DNA of 64,000 nucleotides from Spodoptera frugiperda (Eukaryota > Arthropoda > Insecta > Lepidoptera > Noctuidae). Below are positions 32,716 through 44,220 of the stretch, in pieces; position 1 is the stretch's first letter, and every line of letters starts with the position of its first letter. A program made the position numbers and the translations under genes. Under the pieces are notes generated by a model that saw nothing but the letters and a program-made list of their open reading frames with translations, was not told where the DNA came from and searched no databases. The DNA lies in NCBI RefSeq assembly GCF_023101765.2, contig NC_064224.1, forward strand, positions 8,946,103 to 9,010,102, written 5' to 3'.

Positions 32716-33079
32716 AAAGTTATGATAGATGTGTCTAGCACCTAGCATTGCCGACGAATATATTAACGGACGAATTCCATTTTCAATTCATTCCAGAAAC
32801 GTATGCTCTTTAACAATATCCCAGGCAAAGTCACATGCGCAGCTAGTATAAGTAATAAAACTATTTTGAAACAATATCATGGCCGTTTGACCCGATCGTG
32901 GTCTGTTTCATTACTGTATCCTGATAGCCTATAGCCCGAATACATTGTAACTATCGACCCATTAGTTGCAATTAAAACGTTGATAACATAATTATGAAGA
33001 TAACGGGTTCAATTTATAGTTTCTTCTGTATTTAACTTTGTGTCCCGGATTTGTTTCATTTTTTTTATTATAATTGTCG

Positions 33080-33376
33080 CAACTACGACTGGCGGGCAAT
33101 GGGTCTCGGGTTCGATTCCTGGGTCGGGCAAATTATTACTCTCTCATTCTCAGTAGTAGTACGGAGTCTGGAATTGTGCCTTTTTTGGTTTTTCGAAAAT
33201 TTCTCAGTGATAGCACGAAGTCTAGACCTGTGCCCAGTATATGGCAATAGGCTCACCCCCTATTACATGGGACTTATAACACAAATGGTGAAAAGTTGTT
33301 ATACATTTACAGTGGCATTACGTGCCATAATGTGCACCTCTGCCTACACCTTCAGGGATAAAAGGCGTGACGATAA
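33080..33376 (+). repeat. SINE first family with an internal repeated segment
   Basis: After the B box (GGTTCGATTCC at 33110) the body reaches GAGTCTGGAATTGTGCC at 33164-33180, then jumps back to TTTTTTGGTTTTTCGAAAAT and repeats CTCAGTGATAGCACGAAGTC before going on to the 3' end (AAAAGGCGTGACG). A protein frame across it is an artefact. Confidence 0.85.
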
Positions 33377-33784
33377 AAAATAATATTTTATAACTTTGAC
33401 GTTTGCATTTTTGACGTTGTCAATGTCAGTTGCGATTTTTATTGTCTGTGGTTTGACAGTTGTTTTTTTAATTGATTATTGATGTTATGTCGTTAACAAA
33501 GGGTGCTTTGTGTGATGAGACATCGAGTCTTAGGTACTCAAAGGGCTTTAAACTCAACTCAGAACAGAAGCTAACGATCCTAAGTAAAGTTTGTACTTTA
33601 ATGTTTCTCAAGTGTTTATTATTTTAATGACTAACATATTTTGTTCATATATTCTCAGTAGGTATAATTTTTGCGTCGTAAATTAGGTTAACTGATATTT
33701 TAACGCTAATTAGACACTGGGAGTTATTTTTATATTAATTAGGGAGAATAAAATTACGTCAATCACTACAAACTACTCTTATAT

Positions 33785-33985
33785 ACTAAACTAGCGACCC
33801 GCCCCAGCTTCGCATGGGTGCAATGGTGATATATTATGCATGTATTATACATAAAAACCTTCCTCTTGAATCACTCTATCTATTAAAAAAGCCTCATCAA
33901 AATCCGTTGCGTAGTTTTAAAGATTTAAGCATATAAAGAGACATAGGGACAGAGAAAGCGACTTTGTTTTATACTATGTAGTGAT
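33785..33985 (+). repeat. Dispersed repeat (CTAGCGACCCGCCCCAGCTTC...)
   Basis: ACTAGCGACCCGCCCCAGCT, TTCGCATGGGTGCAATGG, CAAAATCCGTTGCGTAGTTT, AAAGCGACTTTGTTTTATAC and TATGTAGTGATAAAG. The sequence is very common in Lepidoptera; it resembles a non-autonomous element or a LINE tail and its class is not resolved. Confidence 0.7.
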
Positions 33986-36165
33986 AAAGTAGGTTATTTA
34001 CCATGCAAACAGTAGCCCCTGCCGTTCCCAGCCACCCTTCTCAATTCCACACCATTATTTAAGTCAACAAAGACCGCCATCATAATTTGCCCCTCCTTCC
34101 GTAAAGTAAATATTCATAATAAACTCTATGGATTAGTTGCTTTATCATCCCCATTTTATCTGTGACTGTGACCCAATGTTTGAATGAACTCGGCGACATT
34201 GTAAAGAACTCGATTTTAATTAAACTGGCTTAGCGCACACTCGCTACGCCCGTCAAAAAAGGGGGAAAATAATAAAAATAAAATATTTTTTTTCATACAA
34301 AACTAATAAGCGTTTTGACAAAGGAGGTTTTATGTGAGTTTTGAGTTGTGAGCGACTGCGACCCGGCTCCCGATTATCAACTGAAGCCATTGTTGTTCGA
34401 AATTTGATTATTTTATAGTGTTGCTCTTTTGTCGATTTAGTTCATATTCGACTGTTTACTTTTTTATAGCTTACAAGTCATACTTAATTAAAATAAAAGA
34501 TTTTGTCAAAAAAGCAATCTGTTTAGAAATAATTTGTTTCTTTTCAATGCAGATATCACGCATCTAGAAAGTTTAGATGTTTCAAAATAGCATTCTTAAT
34601 GTAATTATCGCCAAACTTTCTACGCCAATAATAAGATTAATAGACATATTAACAGACGCAGATAATCACATAGATATACATAGTCATCTGTGATTCATAA
34701 AAAAATACTTGTCTGAACTACTGGTTACTTAAGCTCGTCATGTATATGGTTCGTTTAAATCGCAACGCTAATTAGGTGCTTATTTGCATGTCATTATCAA
34801 TCGTCCCACTTATCGATACTTGCGCATCACTACTAGCCTCGTTATGTTGGTAGCACTGCCCGTCACATCTTTCGTTACGCGCGCTTTTTTCTTAATTACC
34901 ACATATTGTTAAACCACATGTTTTTTTTTATTCAAACCATATTTCCTCTAAAAGGATTGAATAGCTTATAATTGGCTGTAATTTGAGCTTACTTTGTTGT
35001 GAGGCGAGTGCGACGATTAACTGACGTTAAAAAGGAACGATTTATAATGATTGTTATGTTGGTAAGTTTGAGTGGGCAGCCATTTTGTTAGTGATGCGAT
35101 CGGTAGTTAGACAAATGATTTACAATGTCGACGGCTCCGGAGAGCAACGAAAACTATGATTAATTAACGTTGAGTTATTGTTGTTGCTCGGTGAAGATAA
35201 TGGGAATCTTATTAGAGCTCTGTTTTATTTGTTTGGGCAATAATTTTAAAAGTTTATCAACGTTTTTTTTGGCCGCCATGTTAAAAAGTTAATGGTTAAT
35301 TAAAAGAGTGGCGGGAATGAAATATCAGACGGTAGTATCTGAAATCGTTTACGATGTCACGGCCCATCATCTGTTAATACGAATACTATAATAAACTCGT
35401 ATCTCGCATCTTATTTTAATTGATGACGCGCATTTTCAATTCATAATTTCTGTTTAATTGTGTTTAAGTTATCGAAGAAAAAATCATTCATTACGAGCGA
35501 GAGTTCAGCACGATGTGACCTTAGAGCGACGTCTCTGATTAATATTTTGTAAGAACATTATTTTCGGATAAATTAGTTTACAGTTATATTGATATAGTTT
35601 AAATGAATTTATCATTGGTTTGGGAACGAACGTCATTATTATCGTGTGTAGTGATCGTAAAACAAAAAGTTTATGTGTTCTGTGACACCCTCGCGGGTTA
35701 TCGACGAGATAACGATGTTTGTGATTTCAATTACTTAACTAATAATGTCGATATTGAATTATATTTTTCCATTCGGAATTTTTTACTGATCATGTAATAA
35801 AATTAAAGACAAATAGATAGATAGGTACCTATAACTATAAACTATAATTATAAACACGTCCGTCATCGCCTACCTACTTACATATAGGTATAAAATGGCG
35901 ATATTTTTATACCATTTAATTGAAATCGTTAAAAAAATAAAAAGTTAACACACAGTCATTATCAGAAACACCTACAAATTGGCCAGATAATAAAAGAAGA
36001 CTTATTTTACACCTAGATAAACGTTCTAAAGTCACTTTTTACTTCTATTTTAATGAAGAAAATTTTTCCAACGGACCAAAGAAATGCCATTAGTTACAAT
36101 CATTGCATGTTTAAAACAATTCCTTCATAGGCAGGGGCGGATTAAGCCTAAAGAGCGCCCTAGGC

Positions 36166-36430
36166 AAACATCTCATCATCACCATCAGCCTATAAGTGGC
36201 CACTGCTGACCAAAACCTTTTCTCGCACAGAGAAGGTTTTAGCATTAACCACCACGCTTGCTCAATGCGGGTTAGCGATTTCAAACTTATAATTAGAAAT
36301 TATAAACCCAGATTTCCTCACGATGTATGTTTCCTTCATCGTTTGTCAGTGGTGTCTAAATTATTAATCTTAGAAAGTACATATAACTCGGAAAAAGTCA
36401 CATTGGTACTTACCGTAGGTAGGTTTCGAG
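36166..36430 (+). repeat. LINE-tail-like repeat (CCTATAAGTGGCCACTGCTG type)
   Basis: CATCAGCCTATAAGTGGCC, CACTGCTGACCAAAACC, AGAAGGTTTTAGCATTAACC, TTGCTCAATGCGGGTTAGCG and CCTCACGATGTATGTTTCC. Copies at 50.87 and 62.04 kb. RTE-like 3' sequence is likely. An 81-codon frame across it is an artefact. Confidence 0.7.
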
Positions 36431-37025
36431 GCCATAGGTAGGTCTCTTATGCATGAGAAGCGGGCGTTTTAAGCCTTGGGGCCACCATGACGTTGAAGGA
36501 TATCATAGGCGCCCTTAATTTTTCTGGCACCGCTGCCACTATGGGCGCCCTTCTGTAACCTGGCGCCCTAGCCTCTTGCCTTGTTTTATTTAAACCAAAT
36601 ACGGCCCTGCCTCCATCGCTTTATAGGCCACTTTATCAGATCCCAACTAATAGCTAATAATAAGTCACAAGTGAACTTAAAGACTGGTGTGAAAACAGAT
36701 TATTATAATAAATTGCGTTACTTTTGCAAAACCTGTGTGTTATCACGCAAAAGACACATTTGCGTTGACATAAACGTAGTAAGTAATTAAATTGTCATTA
36801 TTTAGTCGTGTTCGTACCTTAATGTTGATATTTTTACTTTTATATGGACGTAATGAAAGCTATTTTTAAGTTTCATAATAAGTTTTATTCTTTGTTGGTA
36901 TATGTAGTTGTATTTAAGTGTGTATTTGACATTTTACTTTTCAAGTCATGAGTGTCGTTTAATAAGGAGTGAGCCTATTGCTATACATTGAGCATAATAA
37001 ACTTCTAGGCTCTTATACTAGACTA

Positions 37026-37160
37026 AGGTACGGAGCTGTGGACTAACTAGCAGGTTTACCGGGGCTCCGGCTTGACAAGCAGGAGTAGGAACGATGTGGT
37101 TTTTAGTCAGTAAGAGTCTGACACTCCTTCTCGCCTAGCCCAAGGCGGGAGTCATTGGTA
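37026..37160 (+). repeat. Dispersed 'CCGGAGCTGCGGAC' repeat
   Basis: CGGAGCTGTGGACTAACTAG, ACCGGGGCTCCGGCTTG, GGAACGATGTGGTTTTTAGT and CCCAAGGCGGGAGTCATTGG. The right end is shortened. Confidence 0.88.
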
Positions 37161-37669
37161 TGAAAATATATCTTTATTCTTAGTTACATACTTATGTATT
37201 AGTATGTACTATGAAACAGATGCCAAATGTAAATGCCATTTTGACCATTTTCTTTTTGCTACGTTTAAATATTATCGATTAGATACTCCGTCCTTTTATC
37301 TGTGAGTCGTTAAATGTTTAGTACCTAGGTAATACCTATAGAAGTAAATAGTCCAGTAGTACCTACAGCACATCAACTTGTCACAGTTTGTCAATCGATT
37401 TTAAACTTTACTTTAGTAATGTTAAAGTTGTAAATCTGTTGATAGTTAGGTGTAGCTTGATCTGCTAGCTGTGTGCAATTATTTATCTAATTGCTTCAGT
37501 TGAATAGATCATAAAGTTGCTTAATACAATTTTATTATTATTGTACTTTAAGAAGAATCGTTTTTGTTACATTGAGCTGATGATTAACATTTTAAACAAA
37601 GTAATTTAAGTAATGAGTTGTGCAAAGTTTTACTGACATTTAATTTGCTTTTAGCTCAATTAAGGACAG

Positions 37670-37808
37670 TGTCTACTCACGGAACCTTACCTTTACCCGT
37701 ACGCGTTCGATGCTCTGATTGGTTGGTTTATTCAAGCCGACCAATCAGAGTGCTGAACGCGCTCTTGTTTCAATTGCTTTAAACGTAAATAAAACTCATA
37801 CTAAGGGT
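37670..37808. mobile_element. Foldback MITE with inverted CCAAT boxes, copy 1
   Basis: CGTTCGATGCTCTGATTGG and CCAATCAGAGTGCTGAACG form a stem around 37703-37763. The right flank GCTTTAAACGTAAATAAAAC then CTCATACTAAGG matches the outer arms of the copy at 42055. The left outer arm is decayed. Confidence 0.65.
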
Positions 37809-37813
37809 ACTGG

Positions 37814-37972
37814 TAACTCCGGAGCTGCGGACAACGTAACAGGTTACCGGGGCTCCGGCTCAAAGCAAGAGTAGAAACGGGGTGGGTTTTAGTCAGTGAG
37901 AGTCTGACACTCCCTCCCGCCTCACCCAAGGCGGGAAAAGTCAATGGATGATTTCCCCCGTCAACAAAAAAT
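37814..37972 (+). repeat. Dispersed 'CCGGAGCTGCGGAC' repeat
   Basis: CTCCGGAGCTGCGGACAACG, ACCGGGGCTCCGGCTC, AACGGGGTGGGTTTTAGTC, CCTCACCCAAGGCGGG and GATTTCCCCCGTC in order; only about 20 bases after the preceding MITE. Confidence 0.9.
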
Positions 37973-38451
37973 ACTGGTAACTATTATATGAAACAGAAGG
38001 TGGAAAGTATAAAAGTTATGTAGGTTAAAATATATAGTATGTGCTCTTCCCCTTAAATAAAAAAGGGTGAAGTTAAAGATATATTTACATTTTAAATTAT
38101 AATTTGAGTAATGGACTTCAAGGATAATGAAATATATCTACATAATAATGTTTATAAAATGGCGACGGTATATCACAGGGGACACGTAACTCTTAATTAT
38201 CATTCCACTATTGTTCGACTTCCCCAATTATATCATTGTCACGGTTTAGTCATCGTTTTACTAGGTAAAGGTCGGGTTGGCTAATGAGAATAATTTAGTG
38301 TAACTATTGATCGGTATTTTTTCTAATAATTTTAAAAGATTTTCTTTGATAGAAATCGTTCATTCATAAATATTTTGTGTGTAAGTTAGGTAAAAATGTG
38401 TAATGTTTTCTCAAGTTGGATATCTGTTGTAGTAACAGATTTCGAACGGCA

Positions 38452-38625
38452 CGCCTTTTATCTCCGTAAGAGTAGGCAGAGGTGCACATTAAGACACGTA
38501 ATGCCGCTATACAATGTACACTTTTCACCATTTGTGTTTTAAATAAGTCCCATGTAATAGAGGGTAAGCCTATTGCCATATACTGGGCACAATTACAGAC
38601 TCCGTGCTACCACTGAGAAATTCAG
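38452..38625 (-). repeat. SINE first family, body, minus strand
   Basis: CACGCCTTTTATCTCCG, GCAGAGGTGCACATTAAGAC, CACTTTTCACCATTTGTG, GGGTAAGCCTATTGCCATA and CAGACTCCGTGCTACCACTG. Confidence 0.88.
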
Positions 38626-38649
38626 TACAAATTGCGATTTTGAGGGTCT

Positions 38650-39560
38650 TTTACTCGAATACTAACATCTAAGGACTAGCGGAACACAGATCCAGTCTCT
38701 AAGAGAATCCATGGTCGAACGGTTGAACTCGTCCTTGAAGGCGGTCTCCGATTGGGGTGACGCCAACTTGGTCAGGTTCAACGCTACCAAAACCCAGGCG
38801 TGTCTATTCTCTGCCAAACGGAGTCAATTTCCGCTGGCTCCTACTTTCCGAAATGTATCCGTTCCAATATCGGATCATCTAGAGCTTCTTGGCGTAACTC
38901 TATCGCCAACGCTAAACTTCGGCTCTTATATAGAGTCGAAGGCGCATCTGGCTGGTAGGAAGTTGGGTATCCTCTCGAAGGTGAGACGGTACTTCACACC
39001 AAAACAACTGCTGAGCCTGTACCAAGCGCAGGTTCGGTCATGTATGGAGTACTGTTCTCACCTTTGGGACGGCTCGGCTGAATACCAGCTGGATGCGCTC
39101 GAACACATTGAAAGGCGTGCCAAGAAGCTCATCAACGATGATGCGCTTGTGGAGGCCCGGCTTCAAAGCCTTGAACACAGGCGCAAGGTCGCAAGCCTTT
39201 CCGTTTTTTACCGGATACATTTCGGAGAGTGTGCGGGGGAATTGCACAACTTGATTCCCCCTAGTCCTTTTCATCATCGAACCACAAGACAATCGGCGAG
39301 GCGTCACCGCTTCATGGTAGATATCCCACCCACTTGCACGAAGCGCTTCGCTTCAAGCTTCCTTGTGCGAACTGCTAGGGAGTGGAACTCCTTGCCGGAG
39401 TCTGTGTTTCCTGATGGGTATAACCTGGGTGTCTTCAAGGCCCGAGTGAATAGGTTGCTTATGGGCAGACGTGCTCCACCGTAGGCCGCATCATCACTTA
39501 CCATCAGGTGAGATAGCGGTCAAACGTCGACCCATTAAATGTAAAAAAAAAAAAAAAAAA
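38650..39560 (+). mobile_element. Jockey-like LINE, 5'-truncated, with poly(A) tail
   Basis: Covers the C-terminal part of a non-LTR RT ORF (below), a short 3' UTR (ATCAGGTGAGATAGCGG) and a run of about 20 A at 39542-39560. The 5' end is not precisely set. Little decay is visible. No flanking target duplication could be read. Confidence 0.75.
38711..39484 (+). CDS. C-terminal fragment of a jockey-like RT ORF
   Basis: A 257-codon open frame. It starts inside the RT thumb, after the catalytic FADD block (LNSSLKAVSDWGDANLVRFN, then KTQACLFSAKR and LELLGVTLSPTLNF), and continues with the usual tail region (AGRKLGILSKVRRYF, QVRSCMEYCSHLWDGS, LDALEHIERRAKKLI, SFLVRTAREWNSLPESVFP) to a natural stop. 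This layout is typical of jockey/R1-type elements of Lepidoptera. Catalytic residues are absent, so it is not active. The ATG at 38711 is internal to the original protein. It sits inside intron 1 of the homeobox gene, on the same strand. Confidence 0.88.
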   Translation: MVERLNSSLKAVSDWGDANLVRFNATKTQACLFSAKRSQFPLAPTFRNVSVPISDHLELLGVTLSPTLNFGSYIESKAHLAGRKLGILSKVRRYFTPKQLLSLYQAQVRSCMEYCSHLWDGSAEYQLDALEHIERRAKKLINDDALVEARLQSLEHRRKVASLSVFYRIHFGECAGELHNLIPPSPFHHRTTRQSARRHRFMVDIPPTCTKRFASSFLVRTAREWNSLPESVFPDGYNLGVFKARVNRLLMGRRAPP

Positions 39561-39564
39561 AATC

Positions 39565-39996
39565 ATGTCTTCGTTTCGTATTTTTGCCAATTTTCCTGTA
39601 TCCTTCTCAAGCAATAACCATTTACGTATCGGAAAACTATACAACCTTTTTGGAAGTTTCCATTTTCTATCGAATAACCCTTTGTCCTTTATTTCAATTT
39701 CGTATTCGAAGTTTCTTCACAAAATATGTATTTATTATTTAACCATTTACACGCGACAGCTAATTAAAAAGAGCTGTTACACGTTGCGTAAGTATAAAAG
39801 TAAAGAAATTAAATATAAATATGCAGTAATTCATGCTGTCACAGCGACAATTATCGCACAGCGCAAGAGAGTTGTCAAAAATATCAACTTCGGTGAAAAA
39901 TTAAAGACAATTTCATACGTTTTACTCTGTACAGTTATTAATAAGACGCATTCATTGAAGGCAACGTATTTATCATTGACATTAATAGTATTGTAA
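39565..39996 (+). CDS. Unassigned 143-codon ORF just after the LINE poly(A)
   Basis: ATG at 39565, five bases after the A-run, opens a 143-codon frame to TAA/TAG-free sequence ending at 39996. The product is basic, rich in Ile, Leu, Ser, Tyr and Lys, with hydrophobic patches (SYVLLCTVI, ATYLSLTLIVL) and no family signature. Composition matches the surrounding AT-rich intron, so chance is the more likely explanation. Confidence 0.15.
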   Translation: MSSFRIFANFPVSFSSNNHLRIGKLYNLFGSFHFLSNNPLSFISISYSKFLHKICIYYLTIYTRQLIKKSCYTLRKYKSKEIKYKYAVIHAVTATIIAQRKRVVKNINFGEKLKTISYVLLCTVINKTHSLKATYLSLTLIVL

Positions 39997-41263
39997 GCGC
40001 GACAATGTAAGTGCTAGTACCTTGGATTATGACACTTTTATCTCGTCCACGAAGTAATCTGCTCATTAAAACTCACCAACGAATAATAAATAAAAATAAA
40101 CGATAACATCTCCATTTTAATGTCTCGACCAACAATGACGTTATATGTAATTGATATCGTACCTTAAATAATACGTTACAATTGCAAGTCCATTATAAAG
40201 AGGTCCATGTGTGTGCAATCGTGAGGAATTGGAGATAGGTCTCGGTAAAATGGTTGTGTGTACAATTATAATGTCATTAGCAAATGTCAGGACGTCGCTA
40301 CAAGGCCACTGCGTGCGGAACGCGTATGCAACCACCCACAGGTAAAATATTCCTTGTAACTAATGGACTATTAAAGTTCCAAGTTGGACGAAGCCTTTAG
40401 CTGAAGCTGTTTTGATACGAACCCTAAATTGGCTCGGTAATCTACAAGTAATTGTTTGGAGTGGGCGTGTCAGTTTTTAATTATAATTATATAATTGCTC
40501 TTTTGTATGGACGTTTCAAAACCGGTAGTGGAAGTATGAATGGACTTATTGTGGGAGTGAGAACGTTGGACAAGTATTTAGGGCACGGCACCTAAGGAAT
40601 TTAATAAGGCTTTGTGATAATTTGATTTGATACGTTGAGTCAGAGTCTTATTAACTATTGTTAGCCATTTGTATGGTACTTGTCAAGTTCCTCATGATGT
40701 ATTCATTAAGTTATTGAATTGTTTAACTCAATCAAACCCTCATTTGGCATCAGCATAATGTCTATGTGACGTGTCAATATTTATGATCCTTATTACCCCG
40801 CAATAAAGGTGGGTTTTCTTATTCATAAAACATGCAACAGATCGTTTGTCTACATCCATTAGCGTGTAAATATGCGAATTACATTACCATCCTGTTGATT
40901 ACGATCGGTTACTAACAAAACGTATAATAATAGCTATTTTACAAACGCTAAAGTATTATTGTGTAAATCTACCAAACGTCACATTTCAACACAAGCCTAT
41001 ACACATAGTATAAGGCAGAAATGCTCGACTGTATAATTTGTGGTGTTTCATTACTTCATATTTCTTAGGACGTAAAATAACATAAGTGGTTGATGGATTA
41101 CACTCCTGGGGCAGCGTCGTTTAGCGGTAATCTTTGTTTAATTTAATTTTAATAGTCGGTACGCCACTGCGAGGTTAGTTCGTGTGGATTTTTATAATGT
41201 TCCACGTTTAAACTTTGATTTTGAGCGGGATTTTTTTTAGGTTATATGTCATTGTTTTTATTT

Positions 41264-41463
41264 AGGTAAACTTCCACAGGCTCGCATCGTACGCATCGCA
41301 CGCATTCCGTATGACGTCATCAGTACGCATCGCATGTAGGCATTGCTGATGATGCGGTCCGTACGATGCGGATCAGTGGACGCAGTTGTATGAGTTTCTA
41401 TACAAGACAAACTAAAATCCGTTGCGTGCGATGCATACGATACGGGCCTGTGGACGCGTACCT
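41264..41463. mobile_element. MITE, Harbinger-like, copy 2 (inverted relative to copy 1)
   Basis: Ends AGGTAAACTTCCACAGGCTC and GGGCCTGTGGACGCGTACCT are inverted repeats. Inside are CGCATTCCGTATGACGTCAT and CCGTACGATGCGGATCAGTG, complementary to the inner right half of the element at 2253-2640. Flanks are TTT and TTA, a likely decayed three-base duplication. Confidence 0.75.
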
Positions 41464-42054
41464 TTAGTGTGACCAACGTAACTGTCAATAAAAGTATGAT
41501 TATAAAATGACAATTGTAGAATGTTAAAAGGTATAATTTTAAAAAATGGCTACTGTTTAATATGAATGTTACAAGAATACATTTGTTGGGCGCTTTGGTT
41601 ATTCATAATAAATTATATTTTTCATTGAAAAAAAATTTACATACACACTTCATAATACGCTTAATATTATAATGGAATTATAAACCACAATCACAGGTAG
41701 GTACTGCTGCCTACATTCTATAAACTTATGAATTATTTATGTAGATATGTTAAGGAATTTTATATTTAACATTCAATAAGTGTGTATAATGACAATTTTA
41801 TTGCCTTACCTGTCATGTCAATGTGCCCATATAAGTTATGTTGTATCAATCGAACTTGTCAATGTTATATTTACGCGTATTACAAATGTTTAAGTGGCCA
41901 TTTTATCTTGAAACTTTGTGTTGAAGATCAAATGTCATAGATCTGTCAAATCTATACGTGTATGATCTAACTCCAGTTTTAATAACCGACTTTAATCGAA
42001 AATCTTTAGATTAAGATTGATTTTTGACATTAGTTCTAGTTATAGAGTTTCTTT
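41464..42054. other. Unassigned intronic sequence
   Basis: AT-rich; AAAAAATGGC at 41541 and GGCCATTTTATC at 41896 are Pho/YY1-like words. No gene. Confidence 0.35.
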
Positions 42055-42215
42055 ACCTTTAGTACGAGTTTGCTTTACGTTGAACAAAAACAAAATGAGA
42101 GCGCGTTCGGCGCTCTGATTGGCCGGTGCGAATGAATCAACCAACCACAGCGCCGAATGGACTCTCGTTTCGATTTTGTTAAACGCATAAAGAACAAATA
42201 CTAAGTTTTCTGTTA
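42055..42215. mobile_element. Foldback MITE with inverted CCAAT boxes, copy 2 (best copy)
   Basis: Outer arms TTAGTACGAGTTTGCTTTACG (left) and AAACGCATAAAGAACAAATA then CTAAG (right) pair imperfectly. Inner arms GTTCGGCGCTCTGATTGGCC and AACCACAGCGCCGAATGG also pair. A 64-codon minus-strand frame here is a by-product. Confidence 0.7.
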
Positions 42216-42514
42216 AAAATGAAGGTCGATCCAAATATCTTGGATTAAGATCGGTTATTGAAATTATCAGTAAGAGACTTGGGCGGGTGTCAAGTTATTC
42301 TGGTTAGTAGCAGATTTCCGTATAATTATAATTCAATATAAAAACAGTAACATATCAGATCTCGTTCCAATGTATTACAAAATTTGCCATATTACGATTT
42401 ATGAATAAACTTATGGTGTGGTCTTACGGTTGGTAAATAACTAATTATTAATATGGGAGTGAAAAACCCAAGATATGTGTAAGGCCTCTTAGAATTTTCT
42501 TAGGCGATTCTTCT

Positions 42515-42777
42515 TGTTGGTCGGCAGCCTTGTTTACCGAGTGGTTGCATGGGTTCGATTTCCTTGTCGGGCGAAGAACTGCTGGGCTTTTTTCAGTTTA
42601 TCGAAAATTTCTCAGTAGTAGCACGGTGTCTGGAAACGTGCCCGATATATGACAATAGGCTCACCCATTGCACTTACAACATAAATTTTATGAAAAGTGG
42701 GTGTACATTGCACAGTGGCAATCCGTGCCATAATGTGCACCTCTGCCTACCCCTTCGCGGATAAAAGGTGTGACGAT
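42515..42777 (+). repeat. SINE first family, nearly complete, just upstream of exon 2
   Basis: Head with CCGAGTGGTTGCATGGGTTCG (part of the head deleted), then GGGCGAAGAACTGCTGGGC, GGTGTCTGGAAACGTGCCCG, CTCTGCCTACCCCTTCGCGG and AAAAGGTGTGACG. It ends about 98 bases before the acceptor of exon 2. Confidence 0.88.
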
Positions 42778-42874
42778 ATAATAAAAAAAACTTCTGTTTC
42801 TTTCTTCCATTTATTCTTAGGGCCCTTAGGATTTCCTTATGACTTTTACTAAAATCTAGCCTTTTGTCCACCAG

Positions 42875-43047
42875 GTCCAGACATCCCAGGGTTCCTCCTC
42901 CAGCCGTTCCGCAAACCGAAGCGGATCAGAACCGCCTTCTCCCCCTCGCAGCTCCTGAAGTTAGAACACGCGTTCGAGAAGAATCACTACGTCGTTGGTG
43001 CTGAAAGAAAGCAGCTGGCACAGGCGCTCAGCCTTACAGAAACACAG
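42875..43047 (+). CDS. ems: Empty spiracles/EMX-class homeobox gene, exon 2 (homeodomain N-terminal 44 residues)
   Basis: Acceptor TTGTCCACCAG|GTCCAG and donor ACACAG|GTACGT. It completes codon 151 (Gly) and encodes residues 152-208: PDIPGFLLQPFRKPKRIRTA leads into the homeodomain, whose positions 1-44 (residues 165-208) include R5, F8, L16, F20 and L40. The conserved PDIPGFLLQPFRKPKR lead-in is diagnostic of the EMX class. The intron after Q44 falls at a position shared by many homeobox genes. The 'KNHYVVGAERKQLAQ' stretch is, from memory, slightly closer to fly E5 than to fly ems, so the paralogue call is open. Confidence 0.95.
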
Positions 43048-43079
43048 GTACGTTTGCTTTTGTTATTTGTACGAGAAAA

Positions 43080-43338
43080 ACATACATACACTAGCGGACC
43101 CGACAGACGTTGTCCTGTCTACACGTCTTTAATTTGAAAATTTGTCGGATCCAATGTAAAACATTCCAAAATCAACAACTACCAATTAATTACAAAAACA
43201 TTGTCCAGCGGACAAAATTGTGAATCTAAACCATTCTCAGATCCCCTTGAACACACACAAAAAATTTCATCAAAATCGGTCCAGTCGTTTAAGAGAAGTT
43301 CAGTGACATACACACTTACAGAAGAATTATATATATAA
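43080..43338 (+). repeat. Dispersed repeat (CACTAGCGGACCCGACAGACG...)
   Basis: CACTAGCGGACCCGACAG, GACGTTGTCCTGTCTACACG, ATTTCATCAAAATCGGTCCA and TCAGTGACATACACACTTAC. Common in Lepidoptera; class unresolved. It lies only 33 bases after the exon 2 donor. Confidence 0.65.
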
Positions 43339-43339
43339 A

Positions 43340-43490
43340 GATATATAACTTCACGCCTGTCTCCCATGGGGGTAGGCAGAGACAATGGAACGCCAATAGC
43401 CACGGTTCTTACACACTTCTTTCGCTTCATCAACAGTCATCAGTCTTTTCATGCATGCTCGTCGGTTAAAGGTACTTTTAATTTGGCCCT
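43340..43490 (-). repeat. Dispersed TATG-tail repeat, minus strand
   Basis: ATATAACTTCACGCCTGTCT, CCCATGGGGGTAGGCAGAG, CTTTCGCTTCATCAACAGTC and CATGCATGCTCGTCGG: complement of the 14645 and 56213 copies. It is probably the longest copy. Confidence 0.85.
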
Positions 43491-44220
43491 TTTTTAATGT
43501 ATCGCCAATCTGTACGAGAAAAACTTAGGTAAAAGCAGGTGAAACATGTATTGGAGGGGCAACATTTTGTAATGTCAGCGAAGTTAAGAAAAGCTTGGTA
43601 TCTAGATTATTAGAAAAAAAAAGGAAAAATACGTCATTAAGAATGCTATTAGCACTTTCGTCATTTCATTCACATTTCGTCTTTCTTTCTAGTAAGTTCG
43701 TCACGAACTTCGTTGTACCAAAACACCTAATTCTTAATAATATCAGCAGATTAATAATAGCACATAGAAGATAATGTAACATGACAAACAAATGTTGTAA
43801 TTAACGTTCTTATTAGTGAAAAACATCGCGATCATTGTTTAATTTAATATAATTAATATCAAACGGACCAAAGGTCGTACAGTCGTCACAGATTTCGCCC
43901 ATTAAAACTGACATATTGCTCTATATATTAAAAATAACGCTGTAAAATAATTTCCTAGTATTTATGTTATCGTAAAGTAAATAATAAAACATTTAGTATT
44001 AATTAGATTACGTGATATTGTGAAAAATGCCTTTTATCTCATTATTTGTGTGATAATTTAGACGCTTCATAATGTTTTGTTATTAATTTTAATTTTTAGA
44101 CATCATACACGTGTCTTGTAACATAATAACAACTTCGTTTCCACATAATAAATAATTAGTCTCATAATCATAATTTGCTCTACAATCTCCTACTAACTTT
44201 GTACCAAAAAATCATCTACA
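43491..44220. other. Unassigned intronic sequence
   Basis: AT-rich, no gene and no clear element. Confidence 0.4.

Larger units (their letters stand above)
25538..42874 (+). other. Intron 1 of the ems-class gene (about 17.3 kb)
   Basis: Begins GTAAGT and ends TTTGTCCACCAG. It separates the hexapeptide exon from the homeobox. Contents are old SINEs, MITEs and one LINE tail, listed separately, plus unassigned AT-rich sequence in 25538-26825, 33380-33790, 33990-36165, 38000-38440 and 39565-41260. No other gene is supported. GCCATTTT-type words occur at 35079, 35893, 37237 and 38156. Confidence 0.8.

Noticed and set aside
33051..33383. 110-codon ORF
   Set aside because: It lies wholly over a SINE copy; similar frames arise in the other copies at 28017 and 42549.
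35603..35797. 64-codon ORF in intron 1
   Set aside because: No family signature, random composition, and no splice sites of note.
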